Shown here in pieces: positions 11,031-26,672 of a stretch of DNA of 64,000 nucleotides. How positions within the stretch are numbered: the first letter of the stretch is position 1; each line of letters opens with the position of its first letter. The notes beneath the pieces are model-generated. The model made no database searches. It was not told where the DNA came from and was given only the letters and a program-made list of their open reading frames with translations. Source of the stretch: Sycon ciliatum (lineage: Eukaryota > Porifera > Calcarea > Leucosolenida > Sycettidae); the NCBI RefSeq assembly GCF_964019385.1, contig NC_088645.1:14184727-14248726 (forward strand), in the 5' to 3' direction. A program made the translations under genes and the position numbers.

Positions 11031-12813
11031 ACGTAAAGTGAATATACATGTACATTGTATATACCCAGTGATGGCATGTGGTGCGTTCCGGTTGCAGGAT
11101 AGAAAAATGAAAAGCCGTATCTGGCATTACACAGCCTCCTCAATGCCAATGGCAATGGTTGCATTTCTAGGGCCGCATTCGGCACCCCAACACTCTGTGG
11201 TATTCATGCATGTGGTGTTTCCTGTGCTATCATGGCATCCGGTACAATAGATACAATGACTATGTATGCAGTCAGGACTCAGCAGCAGAGTACCAATGTC
11301 AATGACAATCATGATCTCCTATCTGGCATGTACATGTCGCTACACATAGTATACCAGCATGCAGAATACCGTGATCCCCAGTCACATGTGCATGTACAGT
11401 GTATGTCAACAGTTACTAATGTTTCAAGACTGTGTTTGCCAATGCTGCAGGCAATGGTAGTGGATAACACATTGCTGTATCATTATGAGCTGGTCAAGTG
11501 TGAGAGCCGGGGTTGCAAATGCTGCACTACCCACACGTACAATCATTCGCTACCTCACAGCAAGGAGTGGTGGAATCCAAGCGGAAGGCTAGCATGATTC
11601 GTGCTGAATAGCATTGGTAGATGGCGTTGCCCTTGACTGACAGATCCACGGATTGTCATACAGTCCCATATTCAAGCGCTCAACGCTACATTGGCAAATG
11701 CTTGGCTTTACTTGGTGAGACCCTATCCTCGGCACGCTGATGGTCCATACCTGCATTTAGACCTGTCAACAGTAATAATCCGGGCACATCACTTCTTTCA
11801 GCAACAACAGCATAACATGGTACCGGTAGAGTCTACCAGCATTCACCCAACACGCACTCACATCAGTCTGCCATGCACGTCTAGTGCCAGTAGTGGTGTA
11901 CAAGGAGTACAAGGAGTACTACTGCACGAGCACCTGGTCCTTCTTCCATTGTGTGCACGGCATTCAGTCTCCACCCAACAGGTCCCTCCCCGCTGACCTG
12001 TCAACTACACAGCTCTCCTCTCACTCTCATCGCCGATCCATAGTACAGTACAGTTGTCAGTTGTAGTAGCTGATCCACAGCATAACGCTAGCTCCAGCAC
12101 ATGTCAAATCAACTGCATAGCTCCAAATCACGTCTGACCCTCGGTATGGCATAATGCAGAGCTAGCTAGCTCCAACTCATGTCCGATCCACCACAGTTCA
12201 CAGTCCGCATTCTGGAGTATGAGGTGTTCCTTCGGAAAGGCAACGGACACCTGATTGCACTGTCTGAAGCGAACGTGATGACAGAACAGTCCGAGAGTCG
12301 AGACGACAGCGACCGACATCTGGAATTTCACAGCCGAAATCAAAGCATGAAAAGTTGAAAACACCGGTGTGTGTATGGTTGACGAAAAGTATTTACTGTT
12401 TGCTTTGGTCAACCTTTACCGGAGTCCAGGCATTGTGATTCGTGGTGCCTATAGGTTCACCCGAGCTTTGGTAGCTGTTTTTGCTTTCACATCTTATAGG
12501 CTTGGCTTGCAAAGACCTCGAGTATGTAGAACGAATGCGGAATAGAACAGTGTTGTTTTTGTCGATGATGGATTGACGCCTCCTGTCTTTCATTGCAACA
12601 CGCAGAGCGTTTCTCCTGCCTTCCTTTCCACCTGACCCTGGAAAACAATTACAGCATTTGCTTCATGCTTCGTGCTAATATTGGCGACGGCTGTGAGGTG
12701 TGCCGGTAGGAGGAGAAAGGACGATCGCGCTCCTGGCAGTGTGGCTGGCCACGGAGTAGCAGAACCGTGCACTCGGGTGTGGAGTCGCCGAGTCCGGCCC
12801 GCCTCCGTCCGCC

Positions 12814-15031
12814 ATGGACAAAACCCTGTGCGCAGTGTGTAATCGTGCCAAGCTTCCGCAGCTCCAGGCATCTTTAGCCGGTCATGTCGACTGTTTGATG
12901 AAAACGTTGGACAAAGCTGGTTTGCTGGATAAGCGGGGCCGCTGGGAAGCTCTGGAAACGGATGATTTCGGAGCAACAGCTCTGCATCTGGCCGCCAGGC
13001 GCAACCAAATCGACTGTATCCGCTGCTTGGTGAAGCATGCACACGTTGTGGAGTCGGTACGTGCGCAGAATGGTGCATCGTCGCTGCACGACGCAGCAGC
13101 GACGGGCTCGCTAGAATGCCTGCGATACCTGGTCGGCAACTCGAAAAATAGCGTGCTGGACAGGGACAACAATGGCTCAACGCCGCTTCACTGGGCTGTA
13201 CAGGCTGGGAAGATGGAGGCTGTGGTGTGGCTGGTGGAGGGTGCGGAGGCTCCACTCGATGCGCGCACCAACACTGGCGTTACACCAGTGCACTTTGCAG
13301 CAGCGAAAAACCACCTGAAAATCCTGCAGTTCCTGACTGGGTACGAAATGACCAAGACCGGCGAGCTGAAAACAGTGCACATGCAGGCGAATAATGGTGC
13401 AACACCACTGTACTTCGCAGCTCAGGAGGGCAACATCGAGTGTATACGCTATCTGGTCAAGGACGGCAAGTCGGACCCGAAAACGGCTGCGAGCGATGGC
13501 ATGCGATGCGTACACGCCGCTGCGCAGGAGGGCCACTTGGCATGCCTGAAATGGCTTATCGTCAATGCAGGCCAATCGGCGAAGCAGAGGAGCTCGGACG
13601 GTGCGACGCCGGGACACTTCGCAGCAACACAAGGTACCGGCCGACTTTAGATCACCAGTACATTTGCACACACCCGTCGATTACGCACATAGTATAATAA
13701 TTATACCTTCACCCTCAGGCCTGGCTACAAACACACATAAAGATCATACAAATACCTACTTGCACAATAATAGACGGTATCGATAGGCAGTTGATCATTA
13801 TAACGTAGACCTGGTGTTCAATATCAGGGGCGTCGGACACGGTACGGTCACTACGGTATTCACCGTACCACTTTTTGTCCCAGGTACCCTGTAAATCAAT
13901 AAAATACACTGATATGGGATCTAAATTTCCAAAAATGTTGCCGCAGCCACCACTCTCCCAAGATGTAAATTGTACTCCAGATGGCTGACTGTACCACACT
14001 AAAATACCTTCCGACGCCCCTGAATGTACAATTGGGACACTTCTGTCACTTAGATTCCAGGGCGTACCGGAAACACAATTCTGTGGTGAAACGAAAGCAA
14101 AGAATACAAGACAGTAGAAGTGCTACCATGTGTGGGTGTACGGTTTAAGTGCTACCATGTGTGGGTGTACGGTTTGGGCAGCGTACACCACAAACATGCT
14201 GAGCTGTAATCACGTGTACCTGTGCAGCGTAGTGATAATGTAGGACGTAATTATGGTATAATTATTATGATCTAGTCATAACGTTGAACATGTGGCATGT
14301 GGCTGAATGATTCACACAGCAAGAAGACACTCCTGCCTATATAAGTAGAGGTGACCGTACTGCCATGTCCATTTCAGGAAAGTTTGGAGACAGACATCTT
14401 GCTAATGCCCAGGTTGTCGAAAACTTCAGGGGCACAATTGAGATAGGTTCCCATTACTTTCCTCACCACCCTTTGCCAGCACTGGAGTAGAAAATAGGGA
14501 ACATTAATTTTAAGAAGAAAGCTTTGCGTGGTCAGGGGCATCGGACACGCTACAGTCACTACTGTACTAACTGCACGATTCTTTGCCCAGTAAATCAAGA
14601 GAATGCACTGATTTGGGCTCCATATTTCCAAAATTTTCGGACCAGCCACCACAACCCTATAAATAGATTGGGTAAACTTTATTCTTTTCTCCTTTTTTTG
14701 CTGCATTTGTTCAGGGCACATTGCTCTGCTGCGATGGCTACTGGAATGTACGGACGCTACCGGCGAAGAACTGGATAACTACGGAGCTACACTGGCTCAT
14801 GATGCGGCTGAGCAAGGACAGATAGGGTATGCTTATTCTCGGTGCAAGTTGTGAACTGGTACAGCCAAGCTATACCAACACCAGACTACTTGTATACCAT
14901 GCCAGAGCGTTCAAACTAACATGTCATTCAACTACGCCTGTAGCAAACAACAAAGGTGTGACATGTACTTGGAAGCACTCCACACCCTAATATCGTGTCT
15001 GTGTGCATTTCTTTCCACCATTGCCAACTTG

Positions 15032-15066
<35 letters not shown>

Positions 15067-17465
15067 ATTCTCTTCTCTGCTGTTATCCCATCACAGGTCG
15101 CTGAAGTACTTGCATGAGCAGGGTATTAGTCTGAACAGACTGGATGATGAAGGCAGCACACCCTTGAGTCTGGCACAGGGTGGGGGCCATCGCGAATGTG
15201 TGGAGTTCTTGAAACGAGCCGTGCTGGAGAAGCGCGAGCCAAGAGCAAGAATATCGGTGAGTACAAGTCCTTGGCACAGCAATATAAATATCAAACGAGA
15301 GAGGAGTTGAGGTGCACGTGCATCTAATAGTCATTTTTACGGTGAATGTCTAAATGCTAACTTTTGCTCCGGTATTATCATTCTTGGAGCTGAATATACC
15401 TAAATGGGATTGTTCTCTTGTAGGGCATTCTCGTGATGTCAGTTCACCAAGTCCTGATAACTGGTATATTCGAGAGGTTGCGCACAACGAAAATCCGTAG
15501 CACTGTAACGAAAAAAAAAAATTTAATTGAAAAAGCTAACGACTATTCGTAAACCGTGAGGTTGCGGACAACTTGTGAACTTTTTTGTAGTAGGTCGACG
15601 CGGGTGCGAAGATTAAGGACAGGGAGTTGCAAAATATCGGTATTCTAGTACTCCATTCCTTTACTGTGTAGCAGGAAATTTTCGGACGGAATATGTTTTC
15701 GTACGATTTCGTACACCGCCTTTTTGTACTAAAATTAATTCCGTACTAAAATTTATTCATGTGACTTTATGTACACTGTACATGGGTACTGCTTGTGAAC
15801 ACGTGCATTTAGCATGCAGCACTGTACGAAAATAAAATCCGTACGAAAGGTCGAAATTCGGCTGTGTCCGAAAATATTTCCGTCCGAAAATTTCCTGCTA
15901 TACAGTATCCACTATTCATGCATTGTCTACCTCCGCTGGGGAGCTCTTAATGAGCGAAACAGCTGTCTGGAGGATATGGAACATCTGCCCAAGAACGGAC
16001 TTCCTTGCTATGGAGTGGTGTTGTGAATGTGGTCCAAGAGGGCAGTGTGGAAAAGTGGACGGTTCAGATTATTTTCAAATGGCCGAGTTTGTCGCTACTT
16101 CTGAGTTAGTACTCCATGTGATGAAAAATAGTTTCGTAGATCTGCTGCGTTTCGGTCTTGTTTGGACGAATCTTCGTAGCAACTTTCGTTACTCGAACTC
16201 GGACGGACAAGACCTAACGCACTTTCTTTGTACGCAACCTCTCTGTTTTTACGTCATGAATCCTCTGTGACCATGATGTTAAGCTAGTATCACACCTGCC
16301 TGAGTTCAGCTCATGCTTTGGATGCCCTATGTCAGCCTCACAGTGCAGATGTGTGCACTAACGGTATACATGTACCGTACTGTCGGGCTCCGAAGAACGG
16401 AGCGCCGGAGAACGACCAGGCTAGAATTTCACCAAGCACAGCACACCCATGCATACACGCTGACTCAACTGCGCATAGACTGTAATGCATGAACATATGA
16501 ACGGTCTAGGCTAGGGGGCTGATCCCCCCCCCCAGTTCTTCGCCGGCCGATAGTACTGTGCTGCAGGCATGGAAAATGGTGTTTATCGAATACACTGTTC
16601 GGTTTTGATAGGAGTCTTGGTGTAGACAGGGACTGTGACTGGAGATTCCTGCAAACAGTGTGCACTGTGTTGATTTAGTACATGTAATAGAATTTGAACG
16701 AGATAATATTATAAAATGTCGCACTTGGGAACTATAATCATGCACTTTACATGCATGTACATGTGTGTGCTAGATTGCTGCACAATAAAATCCATCATAA
16801 AAGTGGAGTAAAGTTCGCACCTCCGCATTCCACTAGCTACACAGCTGTGCTTAGCAATGCAATCAGCTTAGAGACGTTTCGCTCGTGTCAGGTCACCACC
16901 AAACCTGGTCATACCAGGGTGATAGATGCAGCGCCGTGTTGTATAACACTTCACAATAATGTTTCTTCATTATACGTCATCACACGTACATGTACGACTC
17001 CAGCTCCACATCTTATTATTTTCACACAAACATCCACGCATGGGGAGAAAAGCTCTGAACTTCGGTCTGCTTCCCTTTCAACAGCTCTCTTACTTTCAAC
17101 ACCTAGGTTACACCTTAGGTGACACGCTAGACTTCACCATTCACTGTTCTAACTTCTACTGGTTTATCTTTTATCTTTTACATTTCTTGTTTACTTGCGC
17201 TCAGTCGCATTGTGTACTCTGATGATGAACCAGGCCAGAACATCAAATTTTGGTGTTAGAAGAGGAGTTTGTTCATTGCACAAAAAAGTATTGAATGTGT
17301 GTCCTTGGTGTACGAGTGTAACGTCCAAATATTGGTCAAAAGGTGGGTGCTCGTTTCAACACAGTGAGTTTTGCATTCAAGCAAACATTGTATGGCAGTA
17401 TGATAATGATGCCTTATGCAAAGCTTTCACCCTTGATCCACTTGGTCAACCGCTGACCGTTATGT

Positions 17466-17512
<47 letters not shown>

Positions 17513-20500
17513 CATATGTGTGTGGCTGTGTGTGTGTATGTGTTCATATGGGTGGATACGTCCTTGTTGCTGGCTGTACTATACACCACAGATCCTGGAA
17601 CAAGTGGAACGTTCAGGTTACGGGATGGCGAGTGGTGGCATTGATACCACGGATGATGAGCTGGGTGCATCACAAGACACCATAGATGGGTTGACGACAA
17701 GCGATGAAGCGCTGCTTAATGATGATGGTGACGAAGAGGTGGACGGTGAGGCTGAGGAGAAACGACAAGCACGCCTCAACGAGATGCAGGAGCATGCTAA
17801 ACAGGTTAGCTCCAACACCACAGCATATGTTGTGTTCTTTTAACTCAGCGGTGTTGAGCACTGTCAGCACACTGGGTACATCCTCCGGTGTTCTTTTAAC
17901 TCACCCTGTTGTTCCTGCTACTTGGCTGTCCTCTTTCATTCCTGCTCTGCTTTTTCATCAACCTTAGCTCTATGAACATGGCATCCATCTCTGACTATAT
18001 TTTTAGTGGGAAATCTCTGAATCTGCCCCCCCCCCCCCCCCCCCCTTTCCTCCTCCCCCACCACTGTGGGCACTCAATGGATTTGCATGAAGTAATATTG
18101 CCAGCAAGAATACTTGACAGCGGTTTGGTTCAGGTAGATATGATTTTACCTTCAATAAAGTACAACAATAAAAGGAAGCAAGGAAAACAGTGGGGCACAA
18201 GTTATGCATGAGAGTCCACCAACTAAACCAGATTTTGAACAGCCCGACGTGCACAATGTACATGTACCACCAGGCTGACTGACAGCACCTGTTATCGTAC
18301 CAAGCCAGCATTCCACTGTGCCTAAGAATGTAGCTTGCGTTCGGATTGATGGCGCTTACCTTTCCCTCTTTGTACTTATTACTAAAATCCATGAACCTTC
18401 CAAGCTGGAAGGCCGTTGGCTAGCGCTAGCGGGCAGTGCTCAAGCTCACTTCCTTGCCGTGGAATGTCTCAGTACTCCTTGTCAGTCCGTGGTGCTACCT
18501 TGTGCACGTCTGACTGTTCAAAATCTGGTTTAGTTGGTGGACTCTAACGCATAACTTGTGCCCGACCATTTTACTTGTTTCCTTTTACAGTAATATTTTC
18601 CTTGGCTCACCATCCGAGCACTTACAACAATAAAGCTTGCTCGTTTAAAGTCTGCCTTGCTTCCTTGCCCACTTCATCCTGAAGATGGCCAGAGTGACCG
18701 AAACGTTGAGAAATAACCGTTCGACTGTGTTAAGTAGCAGTGCTTCTAAGTGTTGGCCAGTGTTGCCATAATTATTGCGAGTTGATTATAATGAAGATTC
18801 GTGAAACGTCGTTCCGGATTTAAAGTACAACTAGTGGAGAATATTCGTATGGTACTGCAGATACCAGCAGCAGCATCCTTTCCACAGACAAATTACTTGG
18901 CCCAGGATTATGACAACACCGCTAATCACACAATTTGCTTGTCCGCCTCTCTTCATTGCCTTTTGTTCGCCCCGACTTGTAGCGAAAAGTGGAGCGTGAG
19001 CGGGCAAAACACCAACAGGAATTCGAGGCTTTGGAGGAGAGGGAAAGAAAAGCCGAGGAGAAGCGCAAGGCCTATGAGGCCATGCTGGAAGAGGAGCAGA
19101 GCACGCTGCAAGCAGCCAGCAAGCCAGGAGCATTGGACTTACTCCGCCGCCAACAAGAACAGGTACTGTACACCACCTCATGTTTGCAGCCTTAGTGGTC
19201 CACAAACATTTGCCATCTCAAACTTGCTGGTTCTGAGAGATCGTGAAAATTTGGTAATGCGAGCATTGGGCAGCTTACAGTATGTCTACAGTACAGAGAG
19301 GTATTCAAAGGATGACCAGCTAAAGTGATGACCTCATCTCCCATCCCTATGTTGTCATGTGACCTATAGTTAAAGATGAGCTGCACTCCCAGCGATGCCA
19401 TAATCATGATGTCTGGCATTGCGTGCAGTTCTTTTACAGTGACTGTGTGCTTTGGCATGGGAACATGTCTCTGGGTAATGGTTATGATGGTGGCAGTGGT
19501 GGTGTTGGAGACGTGCTCGCCTAACTAACAAATCCTGCTACCCATTGTACAAAGCAGGTATATGTGCTACAGTGCATTTCAAAATTATAGACGCGTAGGG
19601 TTTTTGAAATATTTCAAATTTGGCTGGAAGTTTTTGAGAATAGTTTTCGAAATATTGCTCAGCATTGCTCCACAATTACTGAAGTACTCTCATATAGTTT
19701 CTAAAGGATTGGATAACAGACGCCCAATTTGGAAAAATTTATGCACAAAGTGATCACAGATTTTATGTGGTATAGATGCTGGCATAACGGTTTTTGCCTA
19801 GGTACGCGTCTATAGTTTTGAAATGGACTGTAGGAGCTTGAAGGACAAGGTTGTGAATGCACAACACCTACTACCCATTCACCTCAGTGCATGTATACAG
19901 TCAAACCTCGCTTATCCGGTCCTCTTTTAGCCGGATCCCTCGCCGTCTGGAAGAAAATCGTTGGTTACCGATTTACAGCATATGCCATGCATACATTCAT
20001 AATGTTTTTTCGTTTATCCGGTTCCCTCGCCTATCCGAATATGTTGTGGAAAACGGATGTGTGCGTTAAGCGAAGGATATGTACTTTTGGTCGGATCTCG
20101 CCCAGCACAACTGTACTTGTACTGGCGTTATGATGTTGAGTTGCCCGTTTGTCCATCTCTCCAACTCTCCATCCATTGTCTGTCTGTTCACCTACCTTTC
20201 TAGGTTGCATTGGAAAAGGAATTGGAAAGAGCGGCAGCAGGAGAACAGAAGCGCGAACTGGAGATTGAGGAAGGTGAGTACAACCCATCAATCTTTCTTC
20301 TGCACCTTGTCCTCACCCAATGACTGTGGTGTTGTGAGCCCATAAGTGGGGTCACTTCCAAGTCCATCCGGAGTTTGGAGATTGCAGAGCGTGTCGGTCA
20401 TGGGGTGGCTCAATAGCCAATTGAGTCACGTTTGAATTTCTCTCCCTTGTTTTCGGGGAGACCCGCGTGACTAGCTTCTGGCAGTAAGCGAGCACTAGTA

Positions 20501-23102
20501 CAAGTGTGTCCGTGTGCGAAACTTTTCGACCTAGGTTCAGCATGCACACAAAGGCCATGAATGACATGCACCAACCATCCTACACCTATGCGGCCATCCC
20601 CCCCCCCCCCCCCCTTGAAGGGGAATCAGCCAGCCCCCCCCCCCCCCCCCACCTCCTCGCTGACAATCTGAAAACGTGGAGAGATGAATGTCTTAGGGGT
20701 TTTATGCTGTTTGTCTTGTCCTGTGCTGCTTATAACAGGCTATGCTCTCAACATTATCAAGCAGGCTAACACACTGCAGGCCCAGATCGATGCCGAAGCG
20801 GAGAAGGAACGATCACGTATCGGCAAGTGGAAGAAGTCGCTGCCACGCGGTGGTTCGGCCGAGGACTTCGCAGCCAGCATGTTGGAAAACGGCCTGGATG
20901 AATTACCTGACGAGTTGCTGCAGGCAACAGCGCTGGAACAAGACGAGGCCGAAGAGGAGGAGGATCGAGATCTCACCTCGGCCGAGAAGAAACAACTGCG
21001 CAAGGCGAAAAAGGAGAAGAAGAAAGCGGAGAACAAGGACAAGAACAAGACGCTGAAAAAGATCGGGCAGCTCATGCGCCGGCAGTCGGAGCGCGGGGAG
21101 AGGGAACGCTCGGCAAGCGAGCCAGTCTCCTTGGATTCCTCGATTCCCGAGTCAGGTATTGGATCCATGCCGGGCTCAGAAACAGCTAGTCTAGCCGACG
21201 AAAGCATGATTTCACTGCAGAGGAAACGTGGAATGTCCGATGGCTCAGTAAGTGATTTGCAGAAGGAGAAACTTTCGTTGACTTCAGTCCACTAAGGCAT
21301 TATTACAACTACTGCCGTGGACGTGGAAACACGGTCGAATGACCAGGCCTAGCACCCTCAGTGCGTACAGAACATTGCGTGTGTGTATCGTATGTGTACT
21401 CAAGGCTGCATGGTCTTCGCCCTCGGGCCGCTTGACCTCCGACCGGATTTCCCTGTCCACGACCGTATGTACATCCATCTTACATGACATCCAACTACTG
21501 TAGGTCAACAAATATTTGGCGCTTGTTTATTGTCGGCTATTTCGGCCTGGCCATGTTTGGCCGAAAATTTGTTGCGGCCGAAATTTAGTTTTGCAAGGTT
21601 CAGTGTAACAGTGTGGACAGGCGGCAGCAGTACAGGCCGAACATTTGATGCGGACGAAATGTGTTTTAGCCCTGGGAGGCTGAAATTTAAATGTGGCGAA
21701 AATTGTAGACTTACAGTACCAATGGTCACATGACCACACATAACGTTAGAAGTAAGAAATGATTTCTGCAGTACTCTGGCCAGGCTAGCCTTCAGCAACA
21801 GGCTAGTTGCTTGTGTGTAGTCAGCATAGTCCGGCCACCACACCAGCAAATGACCGCCATAGGTACTTCATAGTCCAAATGGGCAACTATTAGTATGCAG
21901 CTATGAGGTTGCCAGTGGAGCATCAGGCGCGTACGCAGGGGGGGTTTCCCGTTGCCCGGAAACCCCCCAAATGTTCCAAACGAGCAACGTTTTTGGGCAT
22001 TTTGGTAGGGCGTACGATCGATCTAGATCTGGCAAGAATGCAAAACTTCAACAGATCGCAACTCAGTCAAATCTCGCTCAAATCCAACGATCCAAATATC
22101 CAGGTCGAATAGAAAACTCTCAGCTGTCGGTTGAAACAATTTTCGACGCGCTGCGAGCAATGTCTCTTGAGATAAACCATTCGTAAGTTGAGCCGTGATC
22201 TCGCAGTTTCAAAAGCGCTCAGTGCGACTAGAGTATCCAGAATTTGAGACTTTTCGTCGCATTGACTTGCTCAATTTTGCAGGGGCTTCGCTTGTGATAT
22301 TTTCAAGAGAACACCGCCAAAAATTCGAAACTCTGGGATCAAGAAAAACGAAATCGCTGGAGCAGGACGCGGTTGGGCCTTTGGGGCATTTCTTCGCACC
22401 GTCGCTGCACTCTACCGCTATAAATAGCCAAAGCGCTGGATATGTACATGACTGTACTGTGTCCTGGCTATCATGGTCGACCTCATTCTCTCCCTGGTAC
22501 CTTTCCACTTCCAGGAAGCCCAAGATAATGAAGATTGAGTGAGTAGAACTGAAGTTATGATCCAAAGAACACGAAAAAATGCATAATTTTGAAAATTTCC
22601 TAGGGCTCTTTAGAAAGGGTTAAAACGAGTCATTGTTTGCGATTCGGTTAGAAACCCCCCTAGAGGTGACCCTGCGTACGCGCCTGGGCATAGTCACCAC
22701 ACACACACACGTCCCCGTGACGCCAAGACTTCAGGTCGGCTAAGGGCAAAAAGCCTCACCATCACTATGCTCCCACTATGCAATTTGTTTCTTTGCCTGC
22801 GAGATGTGATCTTTGTTAAAAATAGATAAATTGATAAAAAAATTAATAAAAAAACACCACACATCTGTGAGCTCCACCCCTGCAGCGATGCAAGTTCTGA
22901 TATAGAGTGGGTTCCACACCTGTGTCATATGACCTAATGGGTGTAGAACGTGATCATGTCATGTGGACGGTGAAACCAACATGGCCGACATCATGTGACC
23001 CATGAACGCAAGGGTTGAGTGAAGTTGGAGCCAACATGGCTAGTCCGTATTGTCATGTGACGGATCTGAAACCTCTCTCTATGCGAGGAGCAGGGGGGGG
23101 GG

Positions 23103-23160
<58 letters not shown>

Positions 23161-25972
23161 TTTACATTAGAGAGGTTAAGATGCACGTTATTTCTGACGT
23201 GACGCGAAAGTCCAGCTCGCGTTATTTGGCTCGCACGTCGAAAAATCAACGCGAGTGACCTGCTGCTCACGTCGAAATTTGGAGTTTTACGCCAAATTTG
23301 ACGTGAAATTGCGCGTCACGTCGGAAATAACATGAATCTTAACCTCTCTATTAGTTGTTAATATCAACTTGCCTTTAGCCCTCTGAGGTTTTGGAGCATT
23401 TAAATGCAGGAATATCTTATAAAATTGGAAACTGTTTTTTGTGCATGAGTGGTGGCACCCAGTAGAAGACAGAAGAGATCTAGTACGGTTGTGATCAGCT
23501 ATGTTCTGCTCATCGGTCACGTATGTGTCTCCCCTTGTCCAGGTTGACATCAATGAGGTACAGACGAAGGCTCAGGCGAAGGGATTTGTACGCAAACGCA
23601 AGTCCATGTTCGAAACAAAGTAAGCATGCGTGTTCAATTTGGTCTTTTTCAAAAATGTAGTAATAACGCAGTGTTGCACATGATAACCGGTAAGCTTTGC
23701 CTAGCTCTCATACTAGCTGTAGTGGACATTGAAATCCATTGAGAAGCCTAGCGGCCACGGGGCGCTGGCCTTGCAGCCGTCAGCACTGCTTGTCCATTTT
23801 TACAGTGTGCACGTGAACTAGAGTGTGTATACGCGCTAAGGGCACCGGCCCCTGTCATTCCACCGGAGTTCAATGTCCACAATAGTAGGTATGTATTTCA
23901 ACTAGCATTGTTGGAAGTGTCCGCACTCTGAACATACATCCAAATCTGCACATAATACGGTCTGCTCTGGGTAAGTTTTGCGGGCGACACCCTGGGCACA
24001 GACTACAGAGTGAATAAGTTAAAGGGGAAGTTGTGAATCAAACCGAATACGTGTGTGTCATGCGTAATGTGTGACAGTCTGGGGGCCTGAAGATATGATA
24101 TAACAGGTCCTTATAGAAACAGCTGAAGATGTCCTTCGTGCTTCCTGTTTGCACATTTTTAGACCATCTGTGTGAGTTGTTTTCCTTATGGCATCCATAT
24201 GAGTTCGTCTTGAATGTTTCTGTGCTTTCCTCTCTTTCGCAGGCAAGTGGATCGAGACCGCAAGGTGAAGAGCTTCAGCCGCTGGATGAAGAAGTCTGGT
24301 CGCAGCAGCCTGGCACCGACACCGGAAGCGCAGATACCCGAGGCACCGCCAGCACCACCGATGGAAGAGCTACTGCCCAGTGGGGCCATGTCACCGACGG
24401 ACTCTGAAATCCTGTCCCCTCGCCGCAGGTCCTTGGCAACCCGCCTCGGTTTCAGCCTGTCGAACCTGGCCACCTCAATGAGCTCGCTTCTGAACATCGG
24501 ATCCACATCCACATCTCCAAGGCCGTCCCGCTCCGTCTCGTTCTCCGATTTGAAAAGTGACGGCGGTTCGAGTAGCGAACTGACAGAGCGCCGTAGCAGC
24601 GACGATCACATGACTTCCGGTATAGCAAGCATGGCGTCTACACGGAGTCGTCACTCGTCAGAGGCCGATGACGATCAGGACCTACAGGAACTAGGCCTGC
24701 GATCACCATCAGGCACGATGCCGTCTTCTCTGCAGAGTCGCTTGGCCGAGGCACTCAAAGCCCTCGATTCGTCAGAGCAGGAGGAGATCAACCGCCTGTA
24801 CGCCATGCGGACGCCCAAGAGCAGCGTGGATGAGGCGATGTTCATTGCCGAGGTGGAAGAGAAGGCTGCCAGCCGTAAGAGCAGCCGTGAAGAGAGTGCA
24901 GGACACAGTGCAGCGCTGAGTGAGTCACACCAAGCAAACCTGGATGAAGCATTGCGAATGGCTCTGGGTAGTGGTGGTGAGAGGAAGAAGTCAGCATCTC
25001 GCCGTCTCAGCCTGGAAGAAGCCCTGAACGTCAGCACTGCCGCAGAACAACGGGAACGCAAGGAGAGCTTCGGACATGAACCAGCGGAGAAAACAACAAC
25101 ACCATCGCAGTCGGAACGGGGCAAGCACCGGCCCCCGTCACTGGAGGATGCGCTCAAGGCGTCCGGCGAATCTGGCCTGATGGCAACCAGCAGTTCGTCC
25201 GCCAGAGGTGGTGCAGCAGCAGCCGCAATTGAGGATGAGCTCATGTCAGTGCCTGGTGCACCGCATCTAGCGGAACCAATGTCACCTGTCCGCGGTAGCT
25301 GGAGTGAGGAGAAATTCCCGGGTAACTCTCCGGGAGAGCTGCTAGCAGCTGTCGAGCTTGCTCTAGCACAGAATCCCAGTGCTCCATCAGCTGCACGGGA
25401 ATGGCTGCAGAGTCCCAGGAACCGCCTGTCACCGCCCGACGACATCCACGACTCACTGATGCAGATGATACTGGCGCCCCGGAACATGTCAGCCTCGCAA
25501 CTCATAGCCAAATTAGGAACGGGTCAGTTCTGTAGTCAGTCTGTTGTACTTTCCTAGATCTGAAAATAAGTAGACAGCCCACCAGCTAAGTAAAGTTGAC
25601 AAAAGTCATGTTGTTATTTACCAATTTAGATGACATTTACATCATGTTGTTCCTGCTTGATTCCAGTTTGTATCCCTTGTTTAGAAGAGCTGCCTCCTAG
25701 TTTGTGCACACATACACACAATGCTTTATAGACCCAAGATGGTGGCGTGTATTTTTGTGGATGGCTTGTCTGGCATAACACAGTATGTGTATGTGTGTGT
25801 GTGCGCACACGCGTGTGTGTGCGTGTGTGTGGGTGTGTGTTTGTGTGTATGTGTGCAGGTGTGTGTGTGCGTGGGTGTGCGTGCATGTGTGCATGCATGC
25901 ATGTGTGCGTGAGTGTGTGCAATAGCTGACCACTTGTTACCTTGGTTTTCTCTCTCTCTCTCTCACTCTCTC

Positions 25973-26005
<33 letters not shown>

Positions 26006-26030
26006 CACTCTCTCTTTCTCTCTTTCTCTC

Positions 26031-26097
<67 letters not shown>

Positions 26098-26604
26098 CTC
26101 TCTCTCTTCCTATGGACTACACACTACAGAGCAATCAATTGCAAGACCAGCCGGTGGGACCGCTCCGCCACCTCCACCTCCCAACCTACCGCCGCCAGTC
26201 TTTCAATTTCCACCTCCAGTACCCCCGGGCATGCCAGGTGATACCACCGGAGGTGACGACACTGCTGCTGCTGCTGGCGGTGGTGATCCTGGTATACCAC
26301 CACCTCCACCGCCCATGATACCAAACCTTGCGGAGCTCACCAATCCTCAGAAAGAGCAAGTTTTCCTCGACCCGATCACCGAAGCTTCAGAGTTGGAGGA
26401 GGCGGAAGACGAAGAACTAATGGCAGAACTGTATGAGCTTGGCAGAGAGAGACTCAGGGAAGTCCGCCAAGAACTGCTTGCGATGATCGAGAAGGAGATG
26501 GCGGAAAGGGAACAGCAGCAGAGGAAGGATGCCGCCGAAAAGGAGCTCATCCAGCAGCAGATTATGGAGGAACAGCGACGCAAGTCTGAGGTAATCTGCT
26601 TCGC

Positions 26605-26672
<68 letters not shown>

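Larger units (their letters stand above)
9562..12813. other. Intergenic region upstream of the ankyrin/CH gene
   Basis: Apart from the repeats listed separately at 10228-10471, 10552-10613 and 10921-11030, I see no exon-like open frame with splice sites. The region must hold the 3' UTR of the membrane-protein gene and the promoter of the gene starting at 12814. I see no convincing TATA box. Confidence 0.5.

Noticed and set aside
11232..11996. Open frames of 100-120 residues upstream of the ankyrin/CH gene
   Set aside because: No recognisable motifs, no consistent splice sites, and repetitive surroundings.
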